Source of the DNA: Perca fluviatilis
Taxonomy: Eukaryota > Chordata > Actinopteri > Perciformes > Percidae
Direction of reading: 5' to 3'
Assembly (NCBI RefSeq): GCF_010015445.1
Contig: NC_053118.1
Span: 5,101,781-5,165,780, forward strand
Length of the DNA stretch: 64,000 nucleotides
The notes under the pieces were generated by a model. That model was not told the DNA's origin. It was given only the letters and a program-made list of their open reading frames with translations, and made no database searches. The stretch's first letter is position 1. Each line of letters begins with the position of its first letter. Shown here in pieces: positions 1-12,049 of the stretch. A program made the position numbers and the translations under genes.

Positions 1-815
1 AAAGATCAAAGTGCCTCTTTTCTTTACTCTTCTTCTCTTTCTCCTCTTACTAACATACACACACACACACACACACACGACACAGGCTAGCCGCGTATCT
101 CCCGAGCTAACGCGGTAGGCAAGCTTCACACGTGGAGTCGGCATCACCTTATACAGAGCTAACACATGACCTAGCATACTAGGTTTAGCGTGCGCATTGC
201 CTAGCAACCCCCTCGGCTTCTTCAGCCCCTCCCCGTGCACGCAGCACCACTACCGCCCTCTTGAGGCTAAATAGTTTTGTGCAGCTCACAGGAGTAGCCA
301 GTTTGGTTTTTGTGTTAGGCCTACATTTTGACAACCGCCCCTCCTCCTTTGCTCACACACACACACACACACACACACACCCACAGACGTGTCCATGACA
401 CATGCTGCTTTGTTTTGGCTTTGTTTTGGTTGTGATACGGTAAAAGATATATAAGTTTATTATTGAAGGATTATTGATTAGCTACTGATAATTGTGACGT
501 TAATAAATCTTATTATACTTAATTAGCAGTTGCTTGTGATTATTTGTGTACTTGTTGTAATAATCACTGGTCGATCAGGTCCGTGCTTGGATTCACCCCT
601 TCCTTTATTTCCTTTTTAAAGGATTACCACAGAAATGAGACTGTTCCACAGTTTGATTATTGGTCCCTGACTAGCAGGGTGGTGCCCCGTTTTGATTGTT
701 TGTCGATTTGATAAAGTTATTAATAACCATATTCATAACTTTATTAATATTGATAAAACATCTTTGATAATTTGCCAATGATCAAATCTGTACCCTACGA
801 GAATCCTACATAGGA
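1..815 (+). repeat. LTR-like interspersed repeat, copy 1
   Basis: This stretch is homologous, block by block, to 4265-5110. Shared blocks include a CT-rich start, CA microsatellites, a 'gaggctaaatag' block, a 'gttaataaat' polyadenylation-like block and the segment ending 'ggtgccccgttttgatt', followed by an almost identical AT-rich tail (721-790 versus 5028-5096). Two directly repeated copies with an internal AATAAA-like signal resemble LTRs, but no retroviral reading frame lies between them and no terminal duplication was found. Classification is open, and the left edge may lie outside the window. Confidence 0.5.
56..79. repeat. (CA)n microsatellite
   Basis: Short pure CA run inside the LTR-like repeat. 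A second run lies at about 353-380 in the same copy. Confidence 0.9.
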
Positions 816-1421
816 GAAGATAATTAGAAGTACTTATTTTTACTTTTAAAATAAGTATTCAGTTGCTGTGTCAGGAAATGTTTAAAGTACATTTCACTGT
901 TCAAATTTGAATTGGATTGATGAAAAGTTGATAAAAATGATCCATTCAAAGACTTCCTAGAAACCTTAAATTGTATGTTTCTAGTTTTTTGTAGTTGCTG
1001 CATCTTTCCTGAGACCTGTGGAAGTTGTGTAAGGTTTAGTGCTGAGAGGGTTTGCAACCATGATAATTAAATGTATCAACAACTTGGAGATATGATTAAG
1101 ACTAACATCAAAATGAAAATGTTTAATGTTGATGTGACTACTTAATGATGTACATTATGAATAATGTACTGAGACAATGGTATACACATATTCATTTAAT
1201 ATTTACTCTCATATTTATATGTTTACACAAAAAGTAAGATATAAGTTGAAGATAAATCTTATAAACATCAAAAGGTAATACTTTTATACTATAAAGATCA
1301 TAATATATAATATACTGGTATACTTTATATATAAAAAGGGATAAAAATTCAGTCAGGAAAATCTTAGAGGAAAGAGCTTTAGAGAGATAGAGAAGTATAC
1401 TGAATGACTTACAGGTTACAA
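816..1421. other. AT-rich DNA, no feature seen
   Basis: AT-rich sequence with many short TATA runs and no coding potential or clear element ends. The 77-codon open frame on the minus strand is a chance frame. Confidence 0.5.
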
Positions 1422-1545
1422 GCAGTGTTGGTCATCTTACTTTAAAAAAGTAATTAGTTACAGTTACAAATTACTTCTCCCAAAAAGTAATTAGTTACTC
1501 AGCAAAGTAACTGTGACTTTGTTTATAGAATAAAAAAACACTATA
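1422..1545. mobile_element. hAT-type MITE end fragment
   Basis: Starts CAGTGTTGG and continues with reiterated 'aagtaattagttac' blocks. This pattern is familiar from nonautonomous hAT elements of fish. Only one end is visible; the other end seems replaced by the R1 repeat that begins near 1588. Confidence 0.45.
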
Positions 1546-1587
1546 TAAAAAGGCAATTCATTTGACGGGAAAAAGAAAGAATAATAA

Positions 1588-3205
1588 TTCGCCGCTGTCG
1601 GCGCTGGGCCCGAGTGCCGACAGCGGCGAAGGCCTGATTGAAACTGAAGGAATTATTCTTTTTTTTGAGAGGCTTAACATATTCAAAAACTCACCAAATT
1701 TGGCAGTTGCATCAAGTCTGGTGAAAATTTACGTATTTTAAAGATTTCGGGAATAGGTGCACAAAAATGGCTCGCTAGCGCCCCCTAAAATGTTAAAGTA
1801 CAGTACGTTTAACGTAGACTCACGAAACTTGGTACACATATGTAACATGTCAAGATGTAGAAAAAACATTATTAGAGCCATACCTAAACCCAACAGGAAG
1901 TCCGCCATTTTGATTTCAAAGTTCGAAATTAGTGCGATTTTGGCCATTTCCACGTTATACTTTAACAAACTTCTCCTAGAGATTTCATCCGATCATCTTC
2001 AAATTTGGTCTGTCCCATCTTAAGATGTTAAAGATGAAAAGTTGTTAAAAGAAAAACTTTTCGTCATAGCCGTGGCGGGGCGGCCATTTTGTGCGTTTCG
2101 CCGCTGAAACAGGAAGTGGGTGTAACTCGAGTCTACATTGTCCAACTGGCTCAAAACTTTTCAGGATTCATAAGACTCCAACTCTGAGGACAAATAAAGG
2201 CCGATATTTACTTAAAGTCATAACGCCCCCTAGTGGCAACAGGAAGTAGGCCTAAAAGTCAAGGTGCTATACTTTAACAAACTCCTCCTAGAGATTTCAT
2301 CCGATGGACTTCAAACATGGTCTGTACCATCCCAACACCTTAACTTTGAAAAGTTATTAAAAGAAAAACGTTTCTTCAGACGGTGTGGGCGTGGCATGGC
2401 GGCCATTTTGAGTGTTTAGCGATGAACAAAGAAGTTGTTGTAACTTGAGTGTACGTTGTCGTGTCTGCCCGAAATTTCTCACGATTGACAAGGGTCCAGG
2501 CCTGAGGGCACCTACAGGCCAAAATTGAATGTTGGCCATAGCGCTATGGCTGGCAACAGGAAATGCGCCTTATATGACAAACATGATCCAATTTACATGA
2601 AACTTATAATGTGTGGTCTACTGTGCCGCCCCCTATACTTTAACCACGCCCACTTACTCAGGCCATGCCCCCTTTCATAACATTTGAACTAAGGTAGAGT
2701 CTTGTGTGAGGTGTCATTGAACTCAGCAGAGAGTTCATTTTTCATTGGTGATGGTTTGGCCCGCCCCCTATGCTTAAGCCACGCTCCCTTTTATAACTAA
2801 TGACCCGTTTGATATAGACCCTTGTGTGAGGTATCATTGAACTCCACAGAGACTTCCTTCTTCATTGGTGATGGTTTGGCCCGCCCCCTATGTTTAAGAC
2901 ACGCCCCCTTTATAACTAATGACCCGTTTGATGTAGACCCTTGTGTGAGATATCATTGAACTCAGCAGAGTTCCTTTTTAATTGGTGATGGTTTGAACCG
3001 CCCCCTATGCTGTAGCCACGCCTCTTTTCACAGATAATGAACTGTATGACGTAGAGTCTTGTGTGAGGTATCGTTGAACTCGGCAGGGAGTTCTCTTTTC
3101 ATTGTTGACAATTTGCGGTGTCTGAGTGCCACGCAAATGCACGTTCACAAAGTGCAGACGCGCGAGGGCCCGTCCATCGCTGTTCGCAGCTTTAATTTTA
3201 TGTTT
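1588..3205 (+). repeat. R1-family interspersed repeat, copy a
   Basis: Begins with a GC-rich hairpin (about 1592-1630, 'gccgctgtcgg' with its complement) and 'gaaactgaaggaattatt'. It then carries blocks built around 'catccgat..acttcaaa..ggtctgt' and 'cgccccctagtggcaac'. The right third (about 2690-3110) is a roughly 118-bp module repeated four times (anchors 'tgtgtgagg' near 2703, 2823, 2943, 3059). It ends in a CpG-rich tail 'gagggcccgtccatcgctg'. Four other copies occur in the window (47841, 52690, 54820, 60180). No transposase is present, so the superfamily is unknown. Confidence 0.7.
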
Positions 3206-4264
3206 TATTTCTACTTTAATTCTCTCACAAATGCTGAAAGGGAGTTTATCTCATTTCCAAATGTTGAAATCTGATTCACAAAATCTGGAATATAATGTGA
3301 GCACTGTTTTTTGATTGTCTTTTATGTCTATCAGATTGCCTGTAAGAATTGTAGCGCCATAACAAACCAAGTGCGTGTGTGCTGTCACTCTGAAGATGCA
3401 TATAAGCCTAGTGTTTCTGTTCACTCATTTGAGGAACTGACTCCACACTGAGCTGATGTGCTTTTTGTGAAACTGTGTTCCTCCTATATTTGCAAATATA
3501 TCTTAATAAAATACAAAAACCTAACTTGGTTTAGTCTTCGACTGTCTTATTTGTTTCACTACTAAACTTTCAAAACTTTACTCCTGCTGCAAAAGAAACT
3601 TCCACAACACAGTGGACACCGCTTTTCTTTTCCTCTCATCAAGTCGACCTAGCATGTGCCCTGCTGCCCTGAGACGCACGCAGCTTGTCCGCGCCCATTG
3701 ACCAGCGGCCGGATTGCCTTCTGTTTTTTTGTGGAAACATGTGGACTGATGGTCTACGTACAGTAAGGCATAGTGTTCTGGGCAGAGATAGAACATGTTT
3801 ATTAATGTGTAAAGACTAATGTTGCCATTGTTTACCCTTAATGTGATCGATTGATAAGCGCTACTGGCGCACGTTTGATTTATAAATATATTATGATTGT
3901 GACTGCTGAGTCAAATCTATTTCTGTGAATGTACTTTGATAACGGTGCATTTGTTCATATGTTGTGTTGAATATGTAGCTTGTTCAGGCTGTAAATGCTA
4001 CTTTTTGCTTCTCCCACTGCTGAGGAGTTTTAGTTACTGTTTGGCAAGATAATAATCTCCGTCAGTCCGTCTGTTCACAGCCGCGAGGTAACGAGAACGC
4101 CATCCCACGGTCTGTGTAGACCGGCGGAGCCATGTTATCTCTGCAAATAATCAGCTGTTTAGCACACCAGAGTGGTTATAATGAACGTCCCCTCAGTGAG
4201 ACGAAATTCTCAGAGTCTGCCCTAATTTCAAGTTGGTCCAGACCAACTGACTGAGAGGGCTGAT
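3206..4264. other. Unclassified; transcript-end-like sequence
   Basis: No gene. Around 3505-3525 lies 'cttaataaaatac', a polyadenylation-like signal after a T-rich stretch, resembling a retroelement 3' end. 4020-4260 is moderately GC-rich and has no open frame of interest. Confidence 0.35.
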
Positions 4265-4599
4265 CATTATTGATAACTAAGATCTAAGTGTGTCTCTTTC
4301 TTTTCTTTCCTCTTTCCTCTTTCACTAACCACTCAACCACGAACACACACACATGTACCAATAACTGCGCTCCATAGAGCGCCTTTTTGTCAGCAACACG
4401 TTGGGTGGAGAGCTAACTAGCTAACTGACTAGCTTAGCCACGTGGAGCTGAAACACAGCCCACCACCGCACTCATGAGGCTAAATAGCTTTTGTGCAGCT
4501 AACACATAGCCTAGCTTCAATGAGCTAACAGCTAATCTGAGTGTGACCGAGCAACCCCCGGGTTACGCTACCCCCCTCCTCCTCGCACTCTCTCTTTCT

Positions 4600-4665
<66 letters not shown>

Positions 4666-5110
4666 TCACATGCTGGTTTGTTTTTGCTTTGTTTTGTTGT
4701 AGTTTTTAAAAAGGTATATTGGTTTTAATTAATCAAAGGATTACTGAGTGGCTATTGATAATTTTGAAGTTAATAAATTCCACTATATTTTAAATAGCAG
4801 TTGCCTATGATTGTTTTGTGTATTTTGTCATAATAATTGCTGGTTGAAACAGGTGGTGCTTGAATTCCTTCTTTTCGTTCCTTTAAAGAATACCAGATAG
4901 ATTAATCAAGTTAAGATCTGTATTTTAAAGGGAAAACCACCTAAATGAGACTGTTTCACAGTTTGATTATTAGTCCCTGATTCCAGGGTGGTGCCCCGTT
5001 TTGATTGTCGATTTGATAAAGTTATTAATAACCATATTCATAACTTTATTAATATTGATAAAACATCTTTGATAATTTGCCAATGATTGAATCTGTACAC
5101 CTACGAATTC
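4265..5110 (+). repeat. LTR-like interspersed repeat, copy 2
   Basis: Second copy of the repeat at 1-815, same orientation, roughly three-quarters identical by eye over the body and nearly identical over the last 70 bases. It lies just downstream (in transcription sense) of the mc2r-like exon and could supply its 3' UTR sequence: 'tttatt' at about 5045 reads AATAAA on the minus strand. Confidence 0.55.
4600..4664. repeat. (CA)n microsatellite
   Basis: About 32 uninterrupted CA units inside the LTR-like repeat copy 2. It creates a spurious Thr-His reading frame. Confidence 0.95.
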
Positions 5111-5184
5111 CCAACAGCAATCAACAGGTAAAGGGCAACTGTGCACTCTTTGTGGATAAAAAGGGTACAATAAACAAAATTTTG

Positions 5185-5743
5185 CTATGAGCACCAGTTC
5201 CAATCTGAACAAAGCAGCATCTTCCTGAAGGTGTGCCTGAGCTCAGCACTGCGGAAGGCATAGATGGCTGGGTCGATGAGGGCGTGGCTCATCAGCAGCA
5301 CCACGTGCAGTTGGAACAGCGAACGGTAACACTCACAGTACGGGTTCATGGGGCACACCATGATGATGATGAGGTGGAGGAAAAACGGTGTCCAACACAC
5401 CACAAATACCCCAAACATGATGGTGAGAGTTAGGGACCCTCTCATGCTGCTGCCCCACCACCGCTGACGCCGACACTTCCCTCCGCCGCTGGTGGACAGA
5501 GCAGCAATCTTCCTGGCATGGATGCGTGCCAGCATGAACATGTAGATGTAGAGGAAGCAGATAATTGCCAAGGAGACAATAAAGAAAACAACAAAGCAGA
5601 TCATGATTAACTTGGAGTCGAAGAACCTCACCATGAGCACGGCTGACACTCCACATGATATCCAGATGACACCCAAGATGGCCTTTGTGCGCTGCATTGT
5701 CATGATGTTGTGGTATCGAAGAGCATGGAAAATGGTGATGTAA
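5185..5743 (-). CDS. mc2r: Melanocortin receptor 2-like, last exon (TM4-C-terminus)
   Basis: Class A GPCR fragment, most like the ACTH receptor MC2R of fish. The exon starts after a polypyrimidine/AG acceptor (AG at 5745-5744). Its first base completes the Arg of DRY, and the frame then runs from the Tyr for about 185 codons to TAG at 5187-5185. Visible parts: YITIFHALRYHNIMTM (intracellular loop 2), TM4 'AILGVIWISCG', TM5 with 'FLYIYMFMLARIHARKIAAL', a basic intracellular loop 3, TM6 'FGVFVVCWTPFFLHLI', the melanocortin loop CPMNPYCECY, TM7 with DPAIYAFRS, and a tail with FRKMLLC. CYRSLFQLH favours MC2R over MC1R/MC3R/MC5R, which have Asn-rich versions there. Family knowledge: MC2R signals through Gs at the plasma membrane and needs an MRAP partner. 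Fugu mc2r and mc5r are reported to carry introns near DRY, whereas mammalian ones are single-exon in the coding region. The frame is intact. The TM1-TM3 exon was not found on the upstream side, so this may be a gene with a very long TE-filled intron or an orphan exon. Confidence 0.8.
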
Positions 5744-6355
5744 CTGGAAGTGAAAACAAATCATTTCATCATCTGCTTAGTTAATCCTTTGGTGTTGAGT
5801 TACACTTGGATGCTTTAAAGCTACACTAATATATATTTTTTATTAAAGTCCAACTGAAATTACATCTAGTCATTCCATTTTGTAGTCAAAATGGTGTGGA
5901 GTGTTTTTTAAATGTATTGTTGATATATTTTATTGTTAAAAAAAAGGCCTTGGGGGCCTGGAGGGCATGTCTGTGTTTGATTGACAGCAGTAGAAAACAA
6001 GAGAAAAAGTAAACAAACTTGCGCTGTAGCCTACATGTTATGGCCAGGCAACATGTTGTTAGTGGTACTGACATTTAAGGAAAACACCAGTGTTTACCAT
6101 TGTCTACATTGCGATGTTGACGCTAACACTTTTTTGCTGCTTGACAGAAAAGTAAACTTTCACTGTTCTCCTTTACATGATTGTTACCGGCCGACCCTTC
6201 CTCTTTAAGACACGTGGTCATGTGAGGTAACGTTAGTCCGACAGGGGTTGTTATGGGAAGTGAGGCTTTCCCGTGTGTAGGAAAGTACCGGAAGCAGCAG
6301 CTGCCACTGACACAGTGATGCTAATACTTGGCCATGGGTAGTCAGTGTTTTATGT
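5744..6355. other. Intron-like sequence upstream of the mc2r exon
   Basis: Adjoins the splice acceptor of the mc2r-like exon on the minus strand. I see no TM1-TM3 coding sequence here. The rest is low-complexity and unclassified. Confidence 0.5.
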
Positions 6356-7329
6356 CAACACAGTCTCACTCCCTACTCGTCAAATGTATGACGCATGGTC
6401 AAGGACCCTGGCGTCAAGTTTCAACGAAATAGGGGTACCCTTGACGTTATTTTTCGACGAGGGGGTCCGTCAGATAGACATTCATGTTATTCCCTCACCG
6501 TCGGATATCGACGAAAGAAAAAAACACGCCCCCCGCCCCTTAACTCGAAATCTGTGACAGTTATTATTGGTATATTTAGCCCAATAACCGCTGTTTTAAT
6601 CAACATTATTCACGAGATATTATCATGGTTTATATGTATTTATTTTAATGTTATTATTTCGGTCTATTTCGGCCAGGGAAGCTGGGTTGCTTTTTTGTTG
6701 ATTTATATTTTTTAAACTATAACGCTACATCTATCAACATTTATTTAGATGTTATCATGGTATTCATTTCTTTATTTTAATAATATTATTTCGGTCTTAT
6801 TACCGGTAAAATATTACAGTAGGCCTATATGCTGTAATTAGAACATTACGATATGATCCGAGCTTGACGCATTCAAAGCCGATATCCCCCAATGCAATGC
6901 GGCCATTCATTTCAAAGAATCGGGCAGCGATCAGCTGGTCTTTAACGCCAGGATCGCTTCAATATACATATATACAGTCAGTGATTGTGTCACCAGCAAC
7001 AACACGTTGCTCAGTTTTGTTCCAGTAAGTTATGAACCATAATAACGTTTAAACGAATCCGCGGAAAACTCCGGAAGTGACGTAGTACGTCCCGCTCAGC
7101 GGATACGAAGATAAAAATATATAATATTCGTAATATTAATGTTTTTTTCTAACGTTGTATTTGAGGAGTTAAACAATAAAGATAGTTATAATATTACAAT
7201 ACAGTTTCATTTATTTGTCTATGTTTAAACGAATCCGCGGAAGTGACGTGAAATTCCACACCTCGTCTGTGAAAGAATGTTCCACGTTGTACGTGAGAAT
7301 TTACACAATAAAATACTAATAATGAAAAA

Positions 7330-7383
7330 GGGTTTTTTTTTTTTTTAGTATTTTTTTTTTTTTTTTATTTAAAAAAAAAAACC
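7330..7383. repeat. Poly-T/poly-A low-complexity tract
   Basis: T runs followed by an A run just inside the left arm of the long-TIR element. Able to form a hairpin, but otherwise uninformative. Confidence 0.8.
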
Positions 7384-8035
7384 TACAGTTGAGTGTTTAG
7401 AAATGGCCTAATGGCTTGTTTAACTAATTTCCATTTGTTTTGAATTGTACTGTTGTGAAAAACAATAAACTATATACAAAGAGAAGCATTTTTTATTTTA
7501 TTTTCCATGCATAGTTATTTAAAAACGCAATTTTCTAATTTTGCAGTTGATGAATATTAATAGCAAAGACTAAAGGGGAAAAACATGAGTATATTTATGT
7601 GTGGGACTTAGTTTGATTTAAAATCACACTGCATTATTAGTTGTTTTAAATAAATTACTTTTATGAAATATCAATTTATGGTAGGCCTAACATATTAATT
7701 ATTATATCCAGAAGATGATCCTCATATCAATCACTGTGGTTACAGCTTGTAGCCATAACCTTTGTAGCCTTTACTGAGACTACCTTTTCAAAATTAAGAA
7801 GGGACCAGTTTTAGGAAGCATTTTCAGGAAATTAAAAGGATAAGCAGATTTTTGCTGAGGTTTTTGTTCACAGAGTAAGATGTATATAGCTTTGTTTGGG
7901 TATGTATACATATACAACATGTGTTTTGGCATTTTTGGCACACTTCTACCTCAGCCCTACTCCACAAAGACAAAACTCACACATCTCATTCAACCATTTC
8001 ACAAGCTGAGAAAAGGGTCATGACATGGGTCAGAG

Positions 8036-8480
8036 CAGTGGTTCCCAACCTTTTTTCCTTGGTGCCCCCCCCTACTCATGTCTAAGAAAAGCTGACCACC
8101 CCTTTGAAACTGAAGTTGAGATAACTCTCGAGATAGAGCTGGGTCAGAGGATATCAGAGGTCATAAATAATGAACCAATCCATCGGCTCTGCTCCTATAG
8201 GCCCAATGGTGTTCATATGGACAACATGCACCTTTGGCTGGAAGGCCCGTGTTGAAAGTGTGTCTTATCATTTAGAGCAGACACCCACGGTGAATCAGAT
8301 GGTTTATGTTATACAAGGCTGCATTACAGAGCATATTAATATGACTGTCATGAAGGTTGTGGAGAGGAATAGAAACCAGTCTCTCCAGGCAAGCACACAG
8401 AATATGGTCTGCTCTATCTTTATTCTCCATGCCAAGTATGAGCTCTTATCCTCTGGCAGAAGATATGGGTAAACTTAACA
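8036..8480 (+). mobile_element. hAT-like fragment with CAGTGGTTCCCAACC end
   Basis: CAGTGGTTCCCAACC is a typical hAT (Charlie-type) terminus. Downstream to about 8470 is a short open stretch without recognisable domains. No matching opposite end was found, so the extent is a guess. Confidence 0.4.
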
Positions 8481-8744
8481 TTTCTAAACTATAGGCCTAA
8501 TATGGACCTACCTCAATTAAAACTTTAAATAATGTTGCTTGAGATTGAGGGTGTGCAATAGCTTCATGATATGAAAAATGGTTGCGTTGCTCTTGTCACT
8601 GTTTGTGAAAGATGAGCAATAGATTGTTGCTGTGTGATGTGCTTCAGTCTAGCCTATATCACTTTGTTCATGTTGTTTTTTATTGTAAGTATGTCAGCTG
8701 TATGATAAAACAATATGTCAAGTGTTATTTGTGAAGCATTTGAA

Positions 8745-8792
8745 CTCAAGGCAAATATCCCTCTGGGGACAATAAAGTAGGCCTATCTCCTG
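8745..8792 (+). repeat. LINE 3' tail-like motif
   Basis: The motif 'atccctctggggacaataaag' resembles the conserved 3' end of fish non-LTR retrotransposons. No coding part is attached. Confidence 0.4.
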
Positions 8793-10291
8793 CTAAGTGG
8801 TCTCCATGATGTGTAAAAATTAAAACGTTGTCGTAGGACTATAGCAAACACATCGTTGGAAAGGTCTCAACCTGGAGAGGAACATATGTCAGTCTGGAGA
8901 GGATACATTACTCCTGCTTTGAAATATTGACCTCTGAACCTTGAACCCAGTACATGTATGAAGGCTTGTCATTTAGCAACAGAAGGTGCTACACACATAA
9001 GACCAGCTGTTATAGAAAGCTCTGGACCTCAGCTATCATGTAGCTATGTTCACCAAATTGTACCTACTGTAAGCACTGTCAAATATGGTAATAAGCTATT
9101 TTCACCTATTTAACGATTCGATTTTTAAAATCCGATGACACCAGTGTGTTCTCCATCGCAAAAAACCCCAGGGTGTATCCAAAATGATACACTGCCAACT
9201 TCTACTTATGAGAAATATACCAATATACTTTAAAACTTCAACTCCCATAAGAAACGCCACAGAAGCTGTTACAAAGCTTGAGCACTTGTAGTTCTTCCGG
9301 GGTGGGTGGGGGGACTCGTTCGGCTCCTGTTTCTGCTGTCCGCCGTGAAAAGCTTGATTCCATTTCAGATTGAGGCCGCCCGCCGGCCGGCCGAGCACAC
9401 AATACATGAGACAAATACATGAAACTGTATTTTATTATTATAACTATCTTTATTGTTTAACTCCTCAAATACAACGTTAGAAAAAAACATCAATATTACG
9501 AATATTATATATTTTTATCTTCGTATCCGCTGAGCGGGACGTACTACGTCACTTCCGGAGTTTCCCGCGGATTGGTTTAAACGTTATTATGGTTCATAAC
9601 TTACTGGAACAAAACTGAGCAACGTGTTGTTGCTGGTGACACAACCACTGACTGTATATATGTACATTGAAGCGATCCTGCCGTTAAATACCCGCTGATC
9701 GCTGCCCGATTCTTTGAAATGAATGGCCGCATTGCATTGGGGGATATCGGCTTTGAATGCGTCCTGCTCGGATCATATCGTAATGTTCTGTATTACAGCA
9801 TATACTGTAATATTTCACCGGTAATAAGACCAAAATAACATTATTAAAATAAAGAAATGAATAGGCCTACCATGATAACATCTAAATAAATGTTGATAGA
9901 TGTAGCGTTAGCTATAGTTTAAAAAATATAAATCAACAAAAAAGCAACCCAGCTTCCCTGGCCGAAATAGACCGAAATAATAACATTAAAATAAATACAT
10001 ATAAACCATGATAATATCTCGTGAATAATGTTGATTAAAACAGTGGTTATTGGACTAAAAATACCAATAGGGCCTAATAACTGTCATAGATTTCGAGTTA
10101 AGGGGCGGGGAGCGTGTTTTTTTCTTTCGTCGATATCCGACGGTGAGGGAATAACATGAATGTCTATCTGACGGACCCCCTCGTCGAAAAATAACGTCAA
10201 GGGTACCCCTATTTCGTTGAAACTTGACGCCAGGTCCTTGACCATGCGTCATACATTTGACGAGTAGGGAGTGAGACTGTGTTGTTTATGT

Positions 10292-11443
10292 ACGCTGCAA
10301 AGACAAACTAAATCACCTGATTAATGCAGCATAATGCCGACATCTCCCGGCCATTTTTCACCGCAGAAAGCTGCTACCAGCCATCCTAAAGCTAACATAG
10401 TTAGCCTAAAGAAACAAGGCGTCTGTCCCAACTAACGTTATGGTTCGGAGCTGCGATGCTGGAAATGTAACACTAGTCTACAACAGCAGTCTGTGTCAGA
10501 TATAACTTAATTTACACTGATTTAAGTGCTCTTGGATACACAGTTTGTTGCAAGAGTGTGACATGCAGGATCTGCATGCACAGCAAACCAACAATCATGA
10601 TCAATTTTAATCAATTTATCAAACAACCAAAGCAGTCAACCACAACCTGAAATTTAGAGGAAGCAATTATTAATGCATTATTAATATCATTCACTTTAGC
10701 CTGGACTGATATTATATGAATACGATGGTGTCATGTCAGTCAACCAGTGTATTTCTTCCTAATTTCCCTCTCCAAAATCACTTCAGAAGAGTAGTCACAG
10801 CGCTTACTGGCTTTGGTTTTTGTAAAGCATTAAAGTTCAACAAAGATTTCTTTGTAGTACTCTCCTACAAAATCACCCCAGTAGTTGAGAATGATTTAGT
10901 ATTTCTAAATAGGGCTATTTATGTCCTCTTGTAAAAATTAGTCTTTTTTTCATATCGCAATATATATCGCAGGAAAAAAACAATATCGCAATGTAAGGTT
11001 TTTCCAATATCGTGCAGGCCTACACCTGACTATGCAGTTTTCCTCAGGTCTATGTTGTTGCTTATCCAAGGCTGTAGCCAGGAGAATTTTTGAATGCTTT
11101 GGATCCATGCATTCTTTGTCAAGTCTTTCAGCTGCTTTAATAAAACAAATACTAGCTAATGCTAGCTCAAATGCATTAGTGAGTTAATGTGTGTGCAGTT
11201 TTACAAAGCACACATAAATTATTTCACTGATTTATCTTTGTTGTGTTCAGATGTAATGATATCCAACTAGCACAATGTAATTGTGTAACATTTAATGTTT
11301 CACAGTTACAACACAGCCAAGTAAAATCAGTGAAATAACGAAAGGGAAATCCTGCTAGATATACGGTATGTACGTTAGGTAGACCCACACATATAATATT
11401 AAGCATGTTTTAATTTTTTTTTTTATAATTACATGTTTTACTG
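10292..11443. other. No gene seen; short repeat fragment near 10950
   Basis: No supported coding region. 10940-11020 contains 'atatcgcaatatatatcgcag' and its degenerate complement, a small familiar fish repeat. The 72-codon frame at 10716-10934 lacks features. Confidence 0.4.
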
Positions 11444-11451
11444 GTATTGTC

Positions 11452-12049
11452 CAACACAGTCTCACAGCAATTCGTGAAATGGTCACGTTATTTTAATCTA
11501 TTGATTCGTGTTCATGGGATGTTTTTCTTGTTTTTTTCGTGGTGTCCAGCATGAAATGGTCTATACGGAGATTGCGGGGGAGGATGCCTAACACGCTGGG
11601 AGACGGGCGCCTCACACGCCAGGAGACGGCCGCGGGGGATGCGCGACAATAACGGGATGGCGGAGGTTGGGTTTAGGAAAAAAACAACGGGTAAAGGACG
11701 CCTCACATGATGGGAGACAGCTGCAGGTAACGCGCGACAATAACGGGACGGTTAATAGGGAAACAAAACGCCACACGTGGGACGCGATCCCCGGCCTCCG
11801 GGGTGAAAGTCCTGAATTGTTTGACCCATCCATCACCCCAACCGACCTCCTTACACGGATTTTCGGCATTTCATACTACTCGCTACCATAGTTGTGCTGT
11901 GACCACGATATATATGCTTCCCATTTAAATATATTAGTTTACATTTTTGTGCTGGCCACCGCGAAAAAAAAAGACAAAAATGTCCCCGTGAACACGAATC
12001 AATAGATTAAATAACGTGACCATTTTACAAACTGCCATGAGACTGGGTG
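11452..12049. mobile_element. Nonautonomous element, CAACACAGTCTCA termini
   Basis: The inverted ends are about 60 bp: 'cacgttattttaatctattg' on the left is mirrored by 'caatagattaaataacgtg' on the right. The ends read CAACACAGTCTCA on the left and, reverse-complemented, CACCCAGTCTCA on the right. Flanking duplication is GTATTGTC / GTAATGTC (11444-11451 / 12050-12057), 8 bp with one mismatch. The interior has a degenerate CpG-rich tandem repeat ('gacgcctcacacg..'). The element at 30187-31062 is a larger relative with the same ends, interior repeats and right half. Confidence 0.75.

Larger units (their letters stand above)
6356..10284. mobile_element. Long-terminal-inverted-repeat transposon (about 870-bp arms)
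   Basis: The outer ends read CAACACAGTCTCACTCCC and its complement. The same sequence continues inward as inverted arms: 6356 to about 7220 mirrors about 9410 to 10284, with only small differences. Flanks are TTTATGT on both sides (6349-6355 and 10285-10291), a perfect 7-bp duplication. The loop (7221-9409) has no transposase, only short frames, a hAT-like end at 8036 and a LINE-like tail near 8765. The terminal sequence is shared with the elements at 11452 and 30187. Long arms and a 7-9 bp duplication fit a hAT- or Mutator-like nonautonomous element; which one is unresolved. Confidence 0.8.

Noticed and set aside
4543..4728. Thr-His repeat frame
   Set aside because: Translation of a CA microsatellite.
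5333..5764. 143-codon His-rich frame overlapping the receptor exon
   Set aside because: Shadow frame of the mc2r-like exon on the same strand. Only the frame ending at 5185 has GPCR motifs.
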